Of a stretch of DNA of 64,000 bases, positions 12,392 through 21,707 are shown one piece after another. The first letter of the stretch is position 1. Each line of letters opens with the position of its first letter. Source of the stretch: Pseudomonas paeninsulae (GTDB taxonomy: Bacteria > Pseudomonadota > Gammaproteobacteria > Pseudomonadales > Pseudomonadaceae); the NCBI RefSeq assembly GCF_035621475.1, contig NZ_CP141799.1, forward strand, positions 4,204,501 to 4,268,500, given 5' to 3'. The notes below the pieces were generated by a model. The model saw only the letters and a program-made list of their open reading frames with translations. It ran no database searches and was not told the origin of the DNA. The position numbers and the translations under genes are program-made.

Positions 12392-13366
12392 ATGAGCCAG
12401 TCCAACGAGCTGATCAAGTCCGCACAACGCACCATTCGCCTGGAACTCGAGGCGATTGAAGAGCTGCTGCCACGTATCGACAGCAATTTTATTCGCGCCT
12501 GCGAACTCATTCTGGCCAGCAAGGGCCGCGTGGTGGTGGTCGGTATGGGCAAGTCAGGGCATATCGGCAACAAGATTGCCGCCACCCTGGCCAGCACCGG
12601 CACCACCGCATTTTTCGTTCATCCGGCCGAAGCCAGCCATGGCGACATGGGCATGATCACCCGCGACGACGTAGTGCTGGCCCTGTCCAACTCGGGCTCG
12701 ACGGCGGAAATCATCACCCTGCTGCCGCTGATCAAGCGCCTCGGCATCACCCTTATCAGCATGACCGGCAACCCGGACTCGCCGCTGGCCAAGGCCGCCG
12801 AAGTCAACCTGGACGCCCGCGTATCCCAGGAAGCCTGCCCACTCAACCTGGCGCCGACCTCGTCCACCACCGCCTCCCTGGTCCTCGGCGACGCCCTGGC
12901 CATTGCCCTACTGGAAGCCCGCGGCTTTACCGCCGAAGATTTTGCCTTCTCCCACCCCGGCGGCGCCCTTGGCCGACGCCTGCTGCTAAAAGTGGAGAAC
13001 GTCATGCATGCCGGTTCCAGCCTGCCTAGCGTGCAGCGCGGCACCTCGCTGCGTGACGCCCTGCTGGAAATGACCAAGAAAGGCCTGGGCATGACCGTAG
13101 TAGTCGAGGGCGACGGACGCCTGGCTGGGGTCTTCACCGATGGCGATCTGCGCCGCACCCTGGATCGCGGCATCGATGTGCGTCAGTCGAGGATCGATGA
13201 CGTGATGACCGTGCACGGCAAAACCGCCCGCGCGGAGATGCTCGCCGCCGAAGCACTGAAAATCATGGAAGACCACAAGATCAGCGGACTGGTAGTGGTC
13301 GACAGCGACGACCGCCCGGTCGGCGCCCTGAATATGCACGACCTGCTACGCGCCGGAGTAATGTGA
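12392..13366 (+). CDS. kdsD: Arabinose-5-phosphate isomerase
   Basis: Interconverts ribulose 5-phosphate and arabinose 5-phosphate, the first step toward Kdo for the LPS core. The N-terminal SIS sugar-isomerase domain (about residues 35-175) includes GMGKSGHIGNKIAATLASTG and the SHGDMG catalytic-His region. Two CBS domains (about residues 205-324) are present, as usual for KdsD/KpsF. 324 residues. It overlaps kdsC by one base and heads the Kdo-LPS export operon. Confidence 0.96.
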   Translation: MSQSNELIKSAQRTIRLELEAIEELLPRIDSNFIRACELILASKGRVVVVGMGKSGHIGNKIAATLASTGTTAFFVHPAEASHGDMGMITRDDVVLALSNSGSTAEIITLLPLIKRLGITLISMTGNPDSPLAKAAEVNLDARVSQEACPLNLAPTSSTTASLVLGDALAIALLEARGFTAEDFAFSHPGGALGRRLLLKVENVMHAGSSLPSVQRGTSLRDALLEMTKKGLGMTVVVEGDGRLAGVFTDGDLRRTLDRGIDVRQSRIDDVMTVHGKTARAEMLAAEALKIMEDHKISGLVVVDSDDRPVGALNMHDLLRAGVM

Positions 13367-13905
13367 TGCCCCCTGATGCGATCAACCCTGACCTGCAACA
13401 ACGCGCCCAGGCAGTCAAACTGGCGATTTTCGATGTCGACGGCGTGCTCACCGACGGCAAGCTCTACTTCCTGGTCGACGGTAGCGAGTTCAAGACGTTC
13501 AACACCCTCGACGGCCACGGCATCAAGATGCTGATCGCTTCGGGCGTGCGCACCGCCATAATCAGCGGACGCACGACTCCGGTAGTCGAACGCCGGGCAA
13601 AAAATCTGGGCATCCAGCACCTGTACCAGGGCCGCGAAGACAAGCTTGTCGTCCTGGATGAGCTGCTCGGCGAACTCGGCCTAAGCTATGAGCAAGTCGC
13701 CTATTTGGGTGACGACCTGCCGGACCTGCCGGTGATCCGCCGGGTTGGCCTGGGCATGGCGGTCGCCAGCGCAGACGCGTTTGTGCGCCAGCATGCCCAT
13801 GGCGTGACCCAGGCCCGCGGCGGCGAAGGCGCAGCCCGCGAATTCTGCGAGCTGATCATGCGCGCCCAAGGCAGCCTCGACGCCGCCCAAGCCGCCTACC
13901 TGTAG
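13366..13905 (+). CDS. kdsC: 3-deoxy-manno-octulosonate-8-phosphatase
   Basis: HAD-family phosphatase releasing Kdo from Kdo-8-phosphate. The nucleophile motif is FDVDGVLTDG, with Asp23 and Asp25. A Ser-Gly-Arg segment (ISGRTTPVVERRAKNLGI) and the late YLGDDLPDLPV acidic motif complete the site. 179 residues with no cap domain, as in tetrameric KdsC. ATG 13366 shares a base with the kdsD stop (TGATG); a GTG three bases earlier is possible but less likely. Confidence 0.96.
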   Translation: MPPDAINPDLQQRAQAVKLAIFDVDGVLTDGKLYFLVDGSEFKTFNTLDGHGIKMLIASGVRTAIISGRTTPVVERRAKNLGIQHLYQGREDKLVVLDELLGELGLSYEQVAYLGDDLPDLPVIRRVGLGMAVASADAFVRQHAHGVTQARGGEGAAREFCELIMRAQGSLDAAQAAYL

Positions 13906-13913
13906 AGCCCACT

Positions 13914-14483
13914 ATGCTGCGCAAATTGCTGACACCCGTCCTTTACACGTTCGCGGCCGCACTGCTTGCCGCCGTAGGCTACTGGAACATCAACCCCGAC
14001 AGTTTCTCCGAGCAGCCGGTACGAGCCAGCGACGAAAACGCCATCGACTTCTATGTGGTCAATGCCACTACCGTGCAATACCAGGCCGACGGCAAGCTGC
14101 ATTACCAGATGACCAGCGACAAGCTGGAGCACATCAAGAGCAGCGACATCACCCTGCTGACCAGCCCCTTCCTGCACCTGTATCGCGGCACCGAACTACC
14201 CTGGAAGGTGAGTAGCGAGCGCGCCGAAGTGGCGCCGCAAGGCAAGGAAGTGGAATTGATCGACAACGTCCGCGTCGAACGCACCGATGCCAAGGGCCGC
14301 CCAACTATCCTGACCACCAGCCGCCTGACCGTATTTCCGGATAAGGAATATGCGCAGACCCAGCAAGCCGTTAGAATCGTCGCGGCCAATGGAGTGACCA
14401 CGGCACAAGGAATGAAAGCGTATTTGAATGACGGCAGGATGCTCCTGCTGTCCAACGTAAGAGGCCAGCATGAGGTTCGTTAA
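13914..14483 (+). CDS. lptC: LPS export protein LptC
   Basis: Bitopic inner-membrane protein that takes LPS from LptBFG and passes it to LptA. One N-terminal helix (about residues 5-22) is followed by a periplasmic beta-jellyroll of about 165 residues. The DFYVVNATTVQYQADGKLHYQM segment is the usual start of the LptC fold. It begins 8 bp after kdsC and overlaps lptA by 14 bp. Confidence 0.93.
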   Translation: MLRKLLTPVLYTFAAALLAAVGYWNINPDSFSEQPVRASDENAIDFYVVNATTVQYQADGKLHYQMTSDKLEHIKSSDITLLTSPFLHLYRGTELPWKVSSERAEVAPQGKEVELIDNVRVERTDAKGRPTILTTSRLTVFPDKEYAQTQQAVRIVAANGVTTAQGMKAYLNDGRMLLLSNVRGQHEVR

Positions 14484-15012
14484 AACCTTCCCCTTTTTGC
14501 TCAGCTTGAGCGTCGCGCTCGGAAGCGCGTGCGCTTGGGCGCTGCCCACTGACCGTGAGCAACCGATTCGCGTACAGGCCGACAGTGCCGAACTCGATGA
14601 TCGACAAGGCGTCGCGGTCTATCGCGGCGACGTGATCATCACCCAGGGCACCCTGAAGATCACCGGCGACACCGTGACCATCACCCAGAACGCCCAGGGC
14701 GACATCGAAATTTTCACCTCGGTCGGCAAACCCGCCTATTACGAGCAGAAACCATCTGCGGACAAGCAGATCGTCAAAGCCTACGGCCTGACCATCCAGT
14801 ATTTCGCCGCCAATGAGCGCATCGTGCTGATCGACCAGGCCAAGGTGATCCAGGAAGGCAATACCTTCGAGGGCGAGAAAATCATCTATGACACCCGCCG
14901 CCAGATCGTCAATGCCGGGCGTGCCACCGGCACCAACATCACTACGCCGCGCCCACGCATCGACATGGTGATCCAGCCGAAGAACCCACCAGCCGAACAG
15001 CAGGCACAGTAG
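14470..15012 (+). CDS. lptA: Periplasmic LPS transport protein LptA
   Basis: Periplasmic beta-jellyroll protein that oligomerises into the LPS bridge between LptC and the outer-membrane LptDE. It has a Sec signal peptide ending near ACAWA (about residue 25) and an OstA-like domain starting at [25 protein letters not shown]. The C-terminal tail is Pro/Gln-rich ([11 protein letters not shown]). 180 residues. Its 5' end overlaps lptC, and lptB follows after 2 bp. Confidence 0.95.
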   Translation: MRFVKTFPFLLSLSVALGSACAWALPTDREQPIRVQADSAELDDRQGVAVYRGDVIITQGTLKITGDTVTITQNAQGDIEIFTSVGKPAYYEQKPSADKQIVKAYGLTIQYFAANERIVLIDQAKVIQEGNTFEGEKIIYDTRRQIVNAGRATGTNITTPRPRIDMVIQPKNPPAEQQAQ

Positions 15013-15014
15013 CA

Positions 15015-15740
15015 ATGGCCACTTTGACAGCCCAGCACCTGGCCAAGAGCTACAAAGGCCGCCAAGTCGTGCGCGACGTCAGCCTGAGCATCGACAGCGG
15101 GCAGATCGTTGGCCTGCTCGGCCCCAACGGCGCGGGCAAGACCACCTGTTTCTACATGGTCGTCGGCCTGGTGCAGGCCGATCAGGGCCGCATACTGATC
15201 GACGACCTCGACGTCAGCCACCTGCCGATGCACGGCCGCGCCCGCGCCGGTATCGGTTACTTGCCGCAAGAAGCCTCGATTTTTCGCAAGCTCAGCGTGG
15301 CCGACAACATCATGGCCATCCTCGAGACCCGCAAGGAGCTGGATCGGGCCAGTCGTCGCAAAGAATTGGAAAGCCTGCTGCAGGAATTCCATATCAGCCA
15401 CATCCGCGACAACCTCGGCATGAGCCTGTCTGGTGGTGAACGCCGTCGCGTGGAAATCGCCCGCGCCCTGGCCAGCGCACCAAAATTCATCCTGCTCGAC
15501 GAACCCTTCGCCGGAGTCGACCCGATCTCGGTCGGCGACATCAAGCAGATTATCCACCACCTCAAGGCCAAGGGAATCGGCGTACTGATCACCGACCACA
15601 ATGTCCGCGAGACCCTGGATATCTGTGAAACAGCCTACATCGTCAGCGACGGCCAACTGATTGCCGAAGGCGATGCCGATGCTATTCTGGCCAACCAACT
15701 GGTCAAAGACGTTTACCTGGGGCACGAGTTCCGCCTGTAA
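15015..15740 (+). CDS. lptB: LPS export ABC ATPase LptB
   Basis: Cytoplasmic ATPase of LptB2FG that extracts LPS from the inner membrane. Walker [10 protein letters not shown] is at residues 36-44, the signature is [15 protein letters not shown], and Walker B is [11 protein letters not shown]. 241 residues, full length. Last gene of the kdsD-lptB run. rpoN follows after 133 bp, the classic lptB-rpoN adjacency of Proteobacteria. Confidence 0.97.
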   Translation: MATLTAQHLAKSYKGRQVVRDVSLSIDSGQIVGLLGPNGAGKTTCFYMVVGLVQADQGRILIDDLDVSHLPMHGRARAGIGYLPQEASIFRKLSVADNIMAILETRKELDRASRRKELESLLQEFHISHIRDNLGMSLSGGERRRVEIARALASAPKFILLDEPFAGVDPISVGDIKQIIHHLKAKGIGVLITDHNVRETLDICETAYIVSDGQLIAEGDADAILANQLVKDVYLGHEFRL

Positions 15741-15799
15741 CAGCGGTTTTCCTCAACCGAACAGCAGCCAGAGCTAGGCAAACCACTGCAGATCAGGCA

Positions 15800-15805
15800 T
15801 ATAAT
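15800..15805 (+). promoter_or_regulatory. -10 box candidate for rpoN
   Basis: Consensus TATAAT 69 bp before rpoN in the 133-bp lptB-rpoN gap. No convincing -35 is seen, so read-through from lptB may contribute. Confidence 0.35.
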
Positions 15806-15873
15806 TTGCTTCCTTGTGGCGCTACGGCGCCCTGTAGTGGATTGCGCACAGACGCCGGCAAATAAGGTCTGCA

Positions 15874-17382
15874 ATGAAACCATCGCTAGTCCTGAGAATG
15901 GGCCAGCAGCTGACGATGACCCCGCAGCTGCAACAGGCTATTCGCCTACTCCAATTGTCTACCCTAGATCTGCAGCAAGAGATCCAGGAGGCCCTGGAGT
16001 CCAACCCGATGCTCGAGCGCGAAGAAGACGGTGACGACTTCGACAACGCGAACCCCTTGGCCGACGGCGCCGAAAACCCGGCGCCCGCCCCTCAGCAGGA
16101 AGAGTCCTACCAGGACAACAACCACCAGGAAACCCCACAGACCGTGGACAACCTGGAAGAGGGCGAATGGAACGAACGTATCCCCAACGAGCTGCCGGTC
16201 GACACCGCGTGGGAAGACGTCTATCAGACCAGCGCCAGCAGCCTGCCGAGCAACGACGATGACGAGTGGGACTTCACTACTCGCACTTCGGCTGGCGAAA
16301 GCCTGCAGAGTCACCTGCTCTGGCAGCTCAATCTGGCGCCGATGTCCGACAAGGATCGGCTGATCGGGGTCACCCTGATCGACTGCATCAACTATCAGGG
16401 GTACCTGGAAGAAAGCCTCGAGGAAGTCGTCGCAGCCTTCGACCCGGACCTGGACATCGAGCTCGACGAAGTGGAAGCCGTACTGCACCGCATCCAGCAG
16501 TTCGAGCCAGCCGGCATTGCCGCCCGCGACCTGCGCGAGTGCCTGCTCCTGCAACTGCGCCAGCTTCCAGCCAAGACACCCTGGCTGACCGAGACTCAAC
16601 GCCTGGCCAACGACTACCTCGACCTGCTCGGCAGTCGTGACTACAGCCAGCTGATGCGCCGCATGAAGCTCAAGGAAGACGAGCTGCGCCAGGTCATCGA
16701 ACTGATCCAGAGCCTCAATCCGCGCCCCGGCTCGCAGATCGAGTCGAGTGAGCCAGAATACGTGGTGCCTGACGTCATCGTGCGCAAGCACAACGAACGC
16801 TGGCTGGTAGAACTGAACCAGGAAGCCATGCCGCGCCTGCGGGTCAATGCGCAATACGCCGGTTTCGTCAAACGCGCCGACTCCAGCGCCGACAACACCT
16901 TCATGCGCAACCAGCTGCAGGAAGCGCGCTGGTTCATCAAGAGCCTGCAGAGTCGCAACGAAACCCTGATGAAGGTCGCCACCCAGATCGTCGAGCACCA
17001 GCGCGGCTTTCTCGACTACGGCGACGAGGCGATGAAGCCACTGGTCCTGCACGACATCGCCGAGGCGGTGGGCATGCATGAGTCGACCATTTCGCGGGTC
17101 ACCACGCAAAAATTCATGCACACCCCACGTGGTATTTATGAGCTGAAATATTTCTTCTCCAGCCACGTCAGCACCTCCGAAGGCGGCGAATGCTCGTCGA
17201 CGGCGATCCGCGCCATCATCAAAAAACTGGTCGCCGCGGAAAATGCAAAAAAGCCGTTGAGTGACAGCAAGATCGCTGGTTTACTGGAGGCACAGGGCAT
17301 ACAAGTAGCCCGCCGCACAGTCGCAAAATACCGTGAATCGCTTGGTATAGCGCCTTCTAGCGAGCGTAAGCGATTGATGTAA
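15874..17382 (+). CDS. rpoN: RNA polymerase sigma-54 factor
   Basis: Alternative sigma factor for nitrogen, motility and other genes; needs AAA+ activators to open promoters. The Gln/Leu-rich region I (about residues 1-50) is followed by an acidic region II (about residues 50-120), the core-binding domain, a helix-turn-helix ([21 protein letters not shown], about residue 393 on) and the RpoN box [10 protein letters not shown] at about residues 478-487. 502 residues, as usual in Pseudomonas. It heads the rpoN-hpf-ptsN-rapZ-npr cluster. Confidence 0.98.
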   Translation: MKPSLVLRMGQQLTMTPQLQQAIRLLQLSTLDLQQEIQEALESNPMLEREEDGDDFDNANPLADGAENPAPAPQQEESYQDNNHQETPQTVDNLEEGEWNERIPNELPVDTAWEDVYQTSASSLPSNDDDEWDFTTRTSAGESLQSHLLWQLNLAPMSDKDRLIGVTLIDCINYQGYLEESLEEVVAAFDPDLDIELDEVEAVLHRIQQFEPAGIAARDLRECLLLQLRQLPAKTPWLTETQRLANDYLDLLGSRDYSQLMRRMKLKEDELRQVIELIQSLNPRPGSQIESSEPEYVVPDVIVRKHNERWLVELNQEAMPRLRVNAQYAGFVKRADSSADNTFMRNQLQEARWFIKSLQSRNETLMKVATQIVEHQRGFLDYGDEAMKPLVLHDIAEAVGMHESTISRVTTQKFMHTPRGIYELKYFFSSHVSTSEGGECSSTAIRAIIKKLVAAENAKKPLSDSKIAGLLEAQGIQVARRTVAKYRESLGIAPSSERKRLM

Positions 17383-17571
17383 GGTGGCACTCGACGAAAG
17401 ACCCACAAACAAGGCATACGTCATACCCGGCCTCGCTCTCGCGATAGCAGCCACACTGCCAAGACCCGAGCGACAGCGCCAGGTGTGACTTGCCAGCGTC
17501 TTTCACGCCAAAGTATTCCGGCGGCAGGCCCGGTAGCCTGCCTCTCATCCGCGGCAACAAGGAGAAACGGT

Positions 17572-17880
17572 ATGCAAGTCAACATCAGTGGACATCAGCT
17601 GGATGTGACCGACGCCCTGCGCGACTATATCGACGAAAAACTCGGTCGATTGGAGCGCCACTTCGACAAGATCACCAACGTGCAAGTCACCATGGAGGTC
17701 GAGAAGCTCAAGCAGAAAATCGAAGCGACCCTGCATATCGCCGGCGGCGAAGTGGTCGCCAATGCCGAGCACGACGACATGTACGCAGCCATCGACCTAC
17801 TGACCGACAAACTCGACCGCCAACTCATCAAGCACAAGGAAAAGCAGATCGACCGCCAGCAGGGCGCTATGGCCCGCTGA
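17572..17880 (+). CDS. hpf: Ribosome hibernation promoting factor, short form
   Basis: 102-residue HPF/RaiA-fold protein that binds the 30S decoding region and promotes inactive ribosome dimers in stationary phase. It starts MQVNISGHQLDVTDALRDYI and keeps the LERHFDKITNVQVTM core; there is no long C-terminal dimerisation domain. ATG 17572 is chosen over longer in-frame starts because AAGGAG lies just upstream and the N terminus matches the family. The 189-bp gap after rpoN probably holds its own promoter. Confidence 0.95.
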   Translation: MQVNISGHQLDVTDALRDYIDEKLGRLERHFDKITNVQVTMEVEKLKQKIEATLHIAGGEVVANAEHDDMYAAIDLLTDKLDRQLIKHKEKQIDRQQGAMAR

Positions 17881-17895
17881 GATCGCCTCCCTCCT

Positions 17896-18369
17896 ATGAT
17901 CCGACTCGAAAATATCCTGACCCCCGGCCGTTCCCTGGTGAACGTGCCGGGAGGCAGTAAGAAACGCGTACTCGAACAGATAGCCAACCTGGTGGCACGC
18001 GAACTGCCCGACCTGGATGGCCAAGACATCTTCGAAAGCCTGATCGCCCGTGAAAAACTCGGCTCGACCGGTTTCGGTAATGGCATTGCCATTCCGCACT
18101 GTCGCCTGCCGGGCTGTAACGCACCGATCAGTGCGCTGTTGCGCCTGGATGCAGCGGTGGACTTCGACGCCATAGACGGCGCCCCGGTCGACCTGCTGTT
18201 CGTCCTGCTGGTACCGGAAGCGGCCACCGACGAACACTTGGAACTGCTGCGCCAGATTGCCAGCATGCTCGACCGCAGCGATGTGCGTGAGCGTTTGCGC
18301 CAAGCCCAGAGCAGCGACGCGCTGTATCAGGTCGTGGTGGACATACAAAGCCAACTCAACCGGGCCTGA
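17896..18369 (+). CDS. ptsN: Nitrogen PTS enzyme IIA
   Basis: EIIA-Ntr of the phosphotransfer system linking nitrogen status to regulation; receives phosphate from NPr. The phosphorylated histidine is His68 in [12 protein letters not shown]. 157 residues with the PTS EIIA type 2 fold and no transporter domain. It lies 15 bp after hpf and 2 bp before rapZ, in the conserved rpoN-linked cluster. Confidence 0.96.
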   Translation: MIRLENILTPGRSLVNVPGGSKKRVLEQIANLVARELPDLDGQDIFESLIAREKLGSTGFGNGIAIPHCRLPGCNAPISALLRLDAAVDFDAIDGAPVDLLFVLLVPEAATDEHLELLRQIASMLDRSDVRERLRQAQSSDALYQVVVDIQSQLNRA

Positions 18370-18371
18370 CC

Positions 18372-19229
18372 ATGCGCTTGATCATCGTCAGCGGTCGCTC
18401 CGGCTCCGGCAAAAGCACCGCCCTCGACGTCCTTGAGGACAACGGCTTCTACTGCATCGATAACCTGCCGGCCGGCCTGCTCCCCGAACTGGCGGAGCGC
18501 ACCCTGCAGGACACCGAACTGCTCCACCCACAAGTCGCCGTGTCGATCGACGCGCGCAACCTGCCCAGCCAGCTCAAGCGTTTCCCGGAAATCCTCGAAG
18601 AGGTCCGTGCGCGGCATATCAAGTGCGACGTGGTCTACCTGGATGCCGATGAGGAAACCCTGCTCAAGCGTTTTTCCGAGACCCGCAGGCGCCATCCGCT
18701 GACCAACGCGAACCGCTCGCTGGCCGAGGCCATTGCCGATGAAAGTCTGCTGCTCGGGCCAATCACCGACCTCGCCGACCTGCAAATCGACACCACCCAT
18801 CTCAACCTCTACCAGTTGCGCGACAGCCTGAAGCTGCGCCTGCTCAATCAACCGGAGCCAGGCACGGCCTTTCTGGTCGAGTCGTTCGGCTTCAAGCGCG
18901 GCATGCCGGTGGATGCCGATCTGGTGTTCGATGTGCGCTGCCTGCCCAACCCCTACTGGAAGCCGGACCTGCGCGATTTTTCCGGGATCGACCAGCCGGT
19001 TGCCGATTATCTGGCGGCCCAGGCCGATGTCGAGGAAATGTTCCAGGACATCCTCGCCTACCTGAAGAAATGGCTGCCCCGCTTCGCCGCCAGCAACCGC
19101 GCCTATGTCACGGTGGCAATAGGTTGCACTGGCGGTCATCACCGCTCGGTATACCTGGCCAATCGCCTGGGCGAGGCCCTGAAACCCATTCTGAAAAACG
19201 TCCAGGTTCGCCACCGCGACCTTAGCTAA
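18372..19229 (+). CDS. rapZ: RNase adaptor / nucleotide-binding protein RapZ
   Basis: P-loop protein known in E. coli as the adaptor that targets the GlmZ small RNA to RNase E and so tunes GlmS. Walker A is GRSGSGKS at residues 8-15, and the C-terminal domain has the conserved [16 protein letters not shown] segment. 285 residues. In Pseudomonas the RNA target may differ, which the sequence cannot tell. Start ATG 18372 is 2 bp after ptsN. Confidence 0.95.
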   Translation: MRLIIVSGRSGSGKSTALDVLEDNGFYCIDNLPAGLLPELAERTLQDTELLHPQVAVSIDARNLPSQLKRFPEILEEVRARHIKCDVVYLDADEETLLKRFSETRRRHPLTNANRSLAEAIADESLLLGPITDLADLQIDTTHLNLYQLRDSLKLRLLNQPEPGTAFLVESFGFKRGMPVDADLVFDVRCLPNPYWKPDLRDFSGIDQPVADYLAAQADVEEMFQDILAYLKKWLPRFAASNRAYVTVAIGCTGGHHRSVYLANRLGEALKPILKNVQVRHRDLS

Positions 19230-19242
19230 GGATCCTGCCGCG

Positions 19243-19515
19243 ATGCCCACCTGCCAAGTCACCATCATCAACAAACTGGGCCTGCATGCACGCGCAGCCG
19301 CCAAGTTCGTCGGTGTCGCCGGGCGCTTCCCCTGCCAGGTCAGGGTCGGCCGCGCACCGGAGAGCCTGGTGGACGGCAAAAGCATCATGGCGGTAATGAT
19401 GCTCGCGGCTGGCAAAGGCACGCCGATTCACCTGCACACCGAAGGTGAGCAGGACGATGACGCACTCAACTCCCTGGTCGAACTGATCAACAACTACTTC
19501 GACGAAGGCGAATAA
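19243..19515 (+). CDS. npr: HPr-like phosphocarrier NPr (PtsO)
   Basis: 90-residue phosphocarrier between enzyme I-Ntr and PtsN. The active His15 is in KLGLHARAAAKFV, and the Ser46-region of HPr is represented by DGKSIMAVMMLAAGKGT. Last gene of the rpoN cluster. A strong intrinsic terminator lies about 105 bp downstream. Confidence 0.95.
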   Translation: MPTCQVTIINKLGLHARAAAKFVGVAGRFPCQVRVGRAPESLVDGKSIMAVMMLAAGKGTPIHLHTEGEQDDDALNSLVELINNYFDEGE

Positions 19516-19620
19516 GCGCGCAAGCGACAAGCAGTGTGCCCTCGTATTCACTCAGTTGACCTCCTGTTTTTCTTGCAGCTTTAGATTGCCAGGGACAGAG
19601 AACCTTGAGAAACAGCCAAA

Positions 19621-19654
19621 CGAAAGGGCGCCAATGGGCGCCCTTTCGTTTTTT
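19621..19654 (+). terminator. Intrinsic terminator after npr
   Basis: Perfect 12-bp stem CGAAAGGGCGCC / GGCGCCCTTTCG with loop AATG, followed by TTTTTT. It ends the rpoN-npr transcript and faces the convergent pmbA end. Confidence 0.92.
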
Positions 19655-19682
19655 ACTTTTAGCTTGCCGCTTAGGGCTGGCG

Positions 19683-21029
19683 TCAGCTACCCGCCACCGT
19701 CATCTTCTCGATCAACACCGAGCCGGTGCGGATATTACTGCGCAGCTCGAGATCGTTACCCACCGCGACTATCTGTTTGAACATGTCGCGCAGGTTGCCG
19801 GCGATGGTCACCTCCTGCACCGGGAACTGGATCTCGCCGTTCTCTACCCAAAAACCACCAGCCCCTCGCGAATAGTCGCCGGTGACCATGTTCAGGCCCT
19901 GGCCCATCAACTCGGTGACCAACAGGCCACGGCCCATGCGCTTGAGCAGCGCGTTCTGGTCTTCCGCGCCATGGCTGACGAACAGATTATGCACACCTCC
20001 AGAGTTGGCCGTACTCGGCATGCCCAGCTTGCGCCCCGAGTAGGTGCCCAGCACGTAGGAGACCAGCTCGCCGCCCGCGACAAAGGGCTTGGCATAGGTC
20101 GCCAGCCCATCGCCGTCGAAGGCCGCACTGCCCAGGGCACGCGGAATATGCGGACGCTCGTCGAGAGTCAGCCACTCGGGGAACAACTGCTGGCCCAGGG
20201 CACCTTCGAGAAAGGATGACTTACGGTACAGGTTGCCGCCGGAAATAGCCGCGAGGAAATGCCCAAACAGCCCCGTCGCCAGTTCGGCGGAAAACAGCAC
20301 CGGCACTTCGCAGGTCGGTACCGGCCGCGCGCCCAGACGACTGACCGCACGCTGCGCGGCACGCTGACCAATCCCTGCGGCATCGGCCAGCAGCTCGCCC
20401 TGACGATTGACGTCATACCAGTAATCGCGCTGCATCTGCCCGCCATCTTCGGCGATCATCACACAGCTCAAGCTGTGCCGCGTGCTGGCATAGCCTGAGA
20501 TGAAACCATGACTATTGCCATAGACCCTGCAGCCCTGATGGGTATTGAGGGTGGTGCCGTCGGCGTTCTTGATCCGCGGGTCCGCGGCAAAGGCTGCAGC
20601 TTCACAGCGCAGCGCCTGCTCGATGGCCTGCTCCGGACTGACCGCCCAGGCGTGATACAAATCCAGTTGCGGAAACTCGCGCGCCATCAGCTCGGCATCG
20701 GCCAAGCCTGCTGCCTCATCTTCCGACGCATGCTTGGCGATCGCCAGAGCCGCCGCCACGGTTTCCCGGATAGCGGCATCGCCACTTGCCGAGGTGCTGG
20801 CCGAGCCCTTGCGCTGGCCGACATACAGGGTGATACCGAAACCCTGGTCACGATTGAATTCGACCGTTTCGACTTCGCCCTGGCGAACCGACGTGGACAA
20901 GCCTTGTTCCACCGACACGGCCACCTCACAGCCACTGGCGCCCTGCTTCTTCGCCTCGGCGATAATCTGCTCGACCTGGGCCTGCAACTGCGGCACGGCT
21001 TCGGGGCCGACACTATCTACTGCACTCAT
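19683..21029 (-). CDS. pmbA: Metalloprotease-family protein PmbA/TldE
   Basis: TldE subunit of the TldD/TldE complex, which in E. coli processes microcin B17 and degrades the CcdA antitoxin. TldE lacks the HExxxH zinc site present in TldD, and none is seen here. 448 residues from ATG 21029, which has AGGAG 6 bases upstream; a GTG two codons earlier is weaker. The C-terminal GAGGFWVENGEIQFPVQEVTIAGNL segment is a family hallmark. Its partner tldD is 0.7 kb away on the same strand, with darP between on the other strand. Confidence 0.95.
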   Translation of the reverse strand: MSAVDSVGPEAVPQLQAQVEQIIAEAKKQGASGCEVAVSVEQGLSTSVRQGEVETVEFNRDQGFGITLYVGQRKGSASTSASGDAAIRETVAAALAIAKHASEDEAAGLADAELMAREFPQLDLYHAWAVSPEQAIEQALRCEAAAFAADPRIKNADGTTLNTHQGCRVYGNSHGFISGYASTRHSLSCVMIAEDGGQMQRDYWYDVNRQGELLADAAGIGQRAAQRAVSRLGARPVPTCEVPVLFSAELATGLFGHFLAAISGGNLYRKSSFLEGALGQQLFPEWLTLDERPHIPRALGSAAFDGDGLATYAKPFVAGGELVSYVLGTYSGRKLGMPSTANSGGVHNLFVSHGAEDQNALLKRMGRGLLVTELMGQGLNMVTGDYSRGAGGFWVENGEIQFPVQEVTIAGNLRDMFKQIVAVGNDLELRSNIRTGSVLIEKMTVAGS

Positions 21030-21110
21030 AACCACTCCTAAGAATCTGTTCCGGATCTACTGCGAGCTTCGCGCGTGATGCTGCGGGCTGAACGCTTGCA
21101 GTTGGATACT

Positions 21111-21119
21111 TGCTATCAT
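21111..21119 (+). promoter_or_regulatory. Extended -10 candidate for darP
   Basis: TGCTATCAT, an extended -10 with TATCAT at 21114-21119, 28 bp before the darP start. Confidence 0.4.
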
Positions 21120-21146
21120 GGCGGCGTTTTCCATTGGACCCCCCCC

Positions 21147-21665
21147 ATGCCTGAATATCTTGATGACTTCTCCGGCGAGAAGAGTAAAACCCAGGTCAAG
21201 CGCGAGCTGCACGCCTTGCAAGACCTGGGTCAACGCCTGACCACCCTGAAGCCCGACTTGCTCAACAAACTGCCGTTGACCGACGAAATGCGCCGCGCCC
21301 TCGAAGAGGCGCCCAAGCACACGGCCAATTCCGCGAAAAAGCGCCATATGCAGTTTATCGGCCGGCTGATGCGCGATCAGGACATCGAAGCGATTCTTAC
21401 CCTGCTCGACCAGCTTGATGCCTCCACCCGTCAGTACAACGAACGCTTTCATGGCCTGGAGCGCTGGCGTGACCGTCTTATCAACGGTACCGACGACACC
21501 CTGGAAGCCTTTGTTGGCGACTATCCTGAAGCAGATCGGCAACACCTGCGGCAGTTGATTCGCCAGGCCCAGCACGAACTGGCGCAGAACAAAGCGCCAG
21601 CGACCTCGCGCAAAATCTTCAAGTACATCCGCGAACTGGACGAAGCCCAACGCGGATTGCGTTGA
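21147..21665 (+). CDS. darP: Ribosome-associated protein DarP/YjgA (DUF615)
   Basis: 172-residue, charged, helical protein of the DUF615 family; YjgA/DarP associates with late 50S subunit precursors. It starts [20 protein letters not shown] and ends in the typical [24 protein letters not shown] 21147 is preferred although a C-run rather than a clear Shine-Dalgarno site precedes it; the longer frame to 21075 is not family-like. It lies between the two halves of the tldD/pmbA pair, on the opposite strand, an order I recall from P. aeruginosa. Confidence 0.92.
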   Translation: MPEYLDDFSGEKSKTQVKRELHALQDLGQRLTTLKPDLLNKLPLTDEMRRALEEAPKHTANSAKKRHMQFIGRLMRDQDIEAILTLLDQLDASTRQYNERFHGLERWRDRLINGTDDTLEAFVGDYPEADRQHLRQLIRQAQHELAQNKAPATSRKIFKYIRELDEAQRGLR

Positions 21666-21678
21666 TCCTGCCGTAAAG

Positions 21679-21704
21679 GTGGGTAACGCCCTCGGCTAAC
21701 CCAC
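21679..21704. terminator. Hairpin between convergent darP and tldD
   Basis: GTGGGT and ACCCAC with inner GCC/GGC pairs, in the 42-bp gap between the two convergent stops. It could act in both directions; no U-tract. Confidence 0.45.
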
Positions 21705-21707
21705 GTC

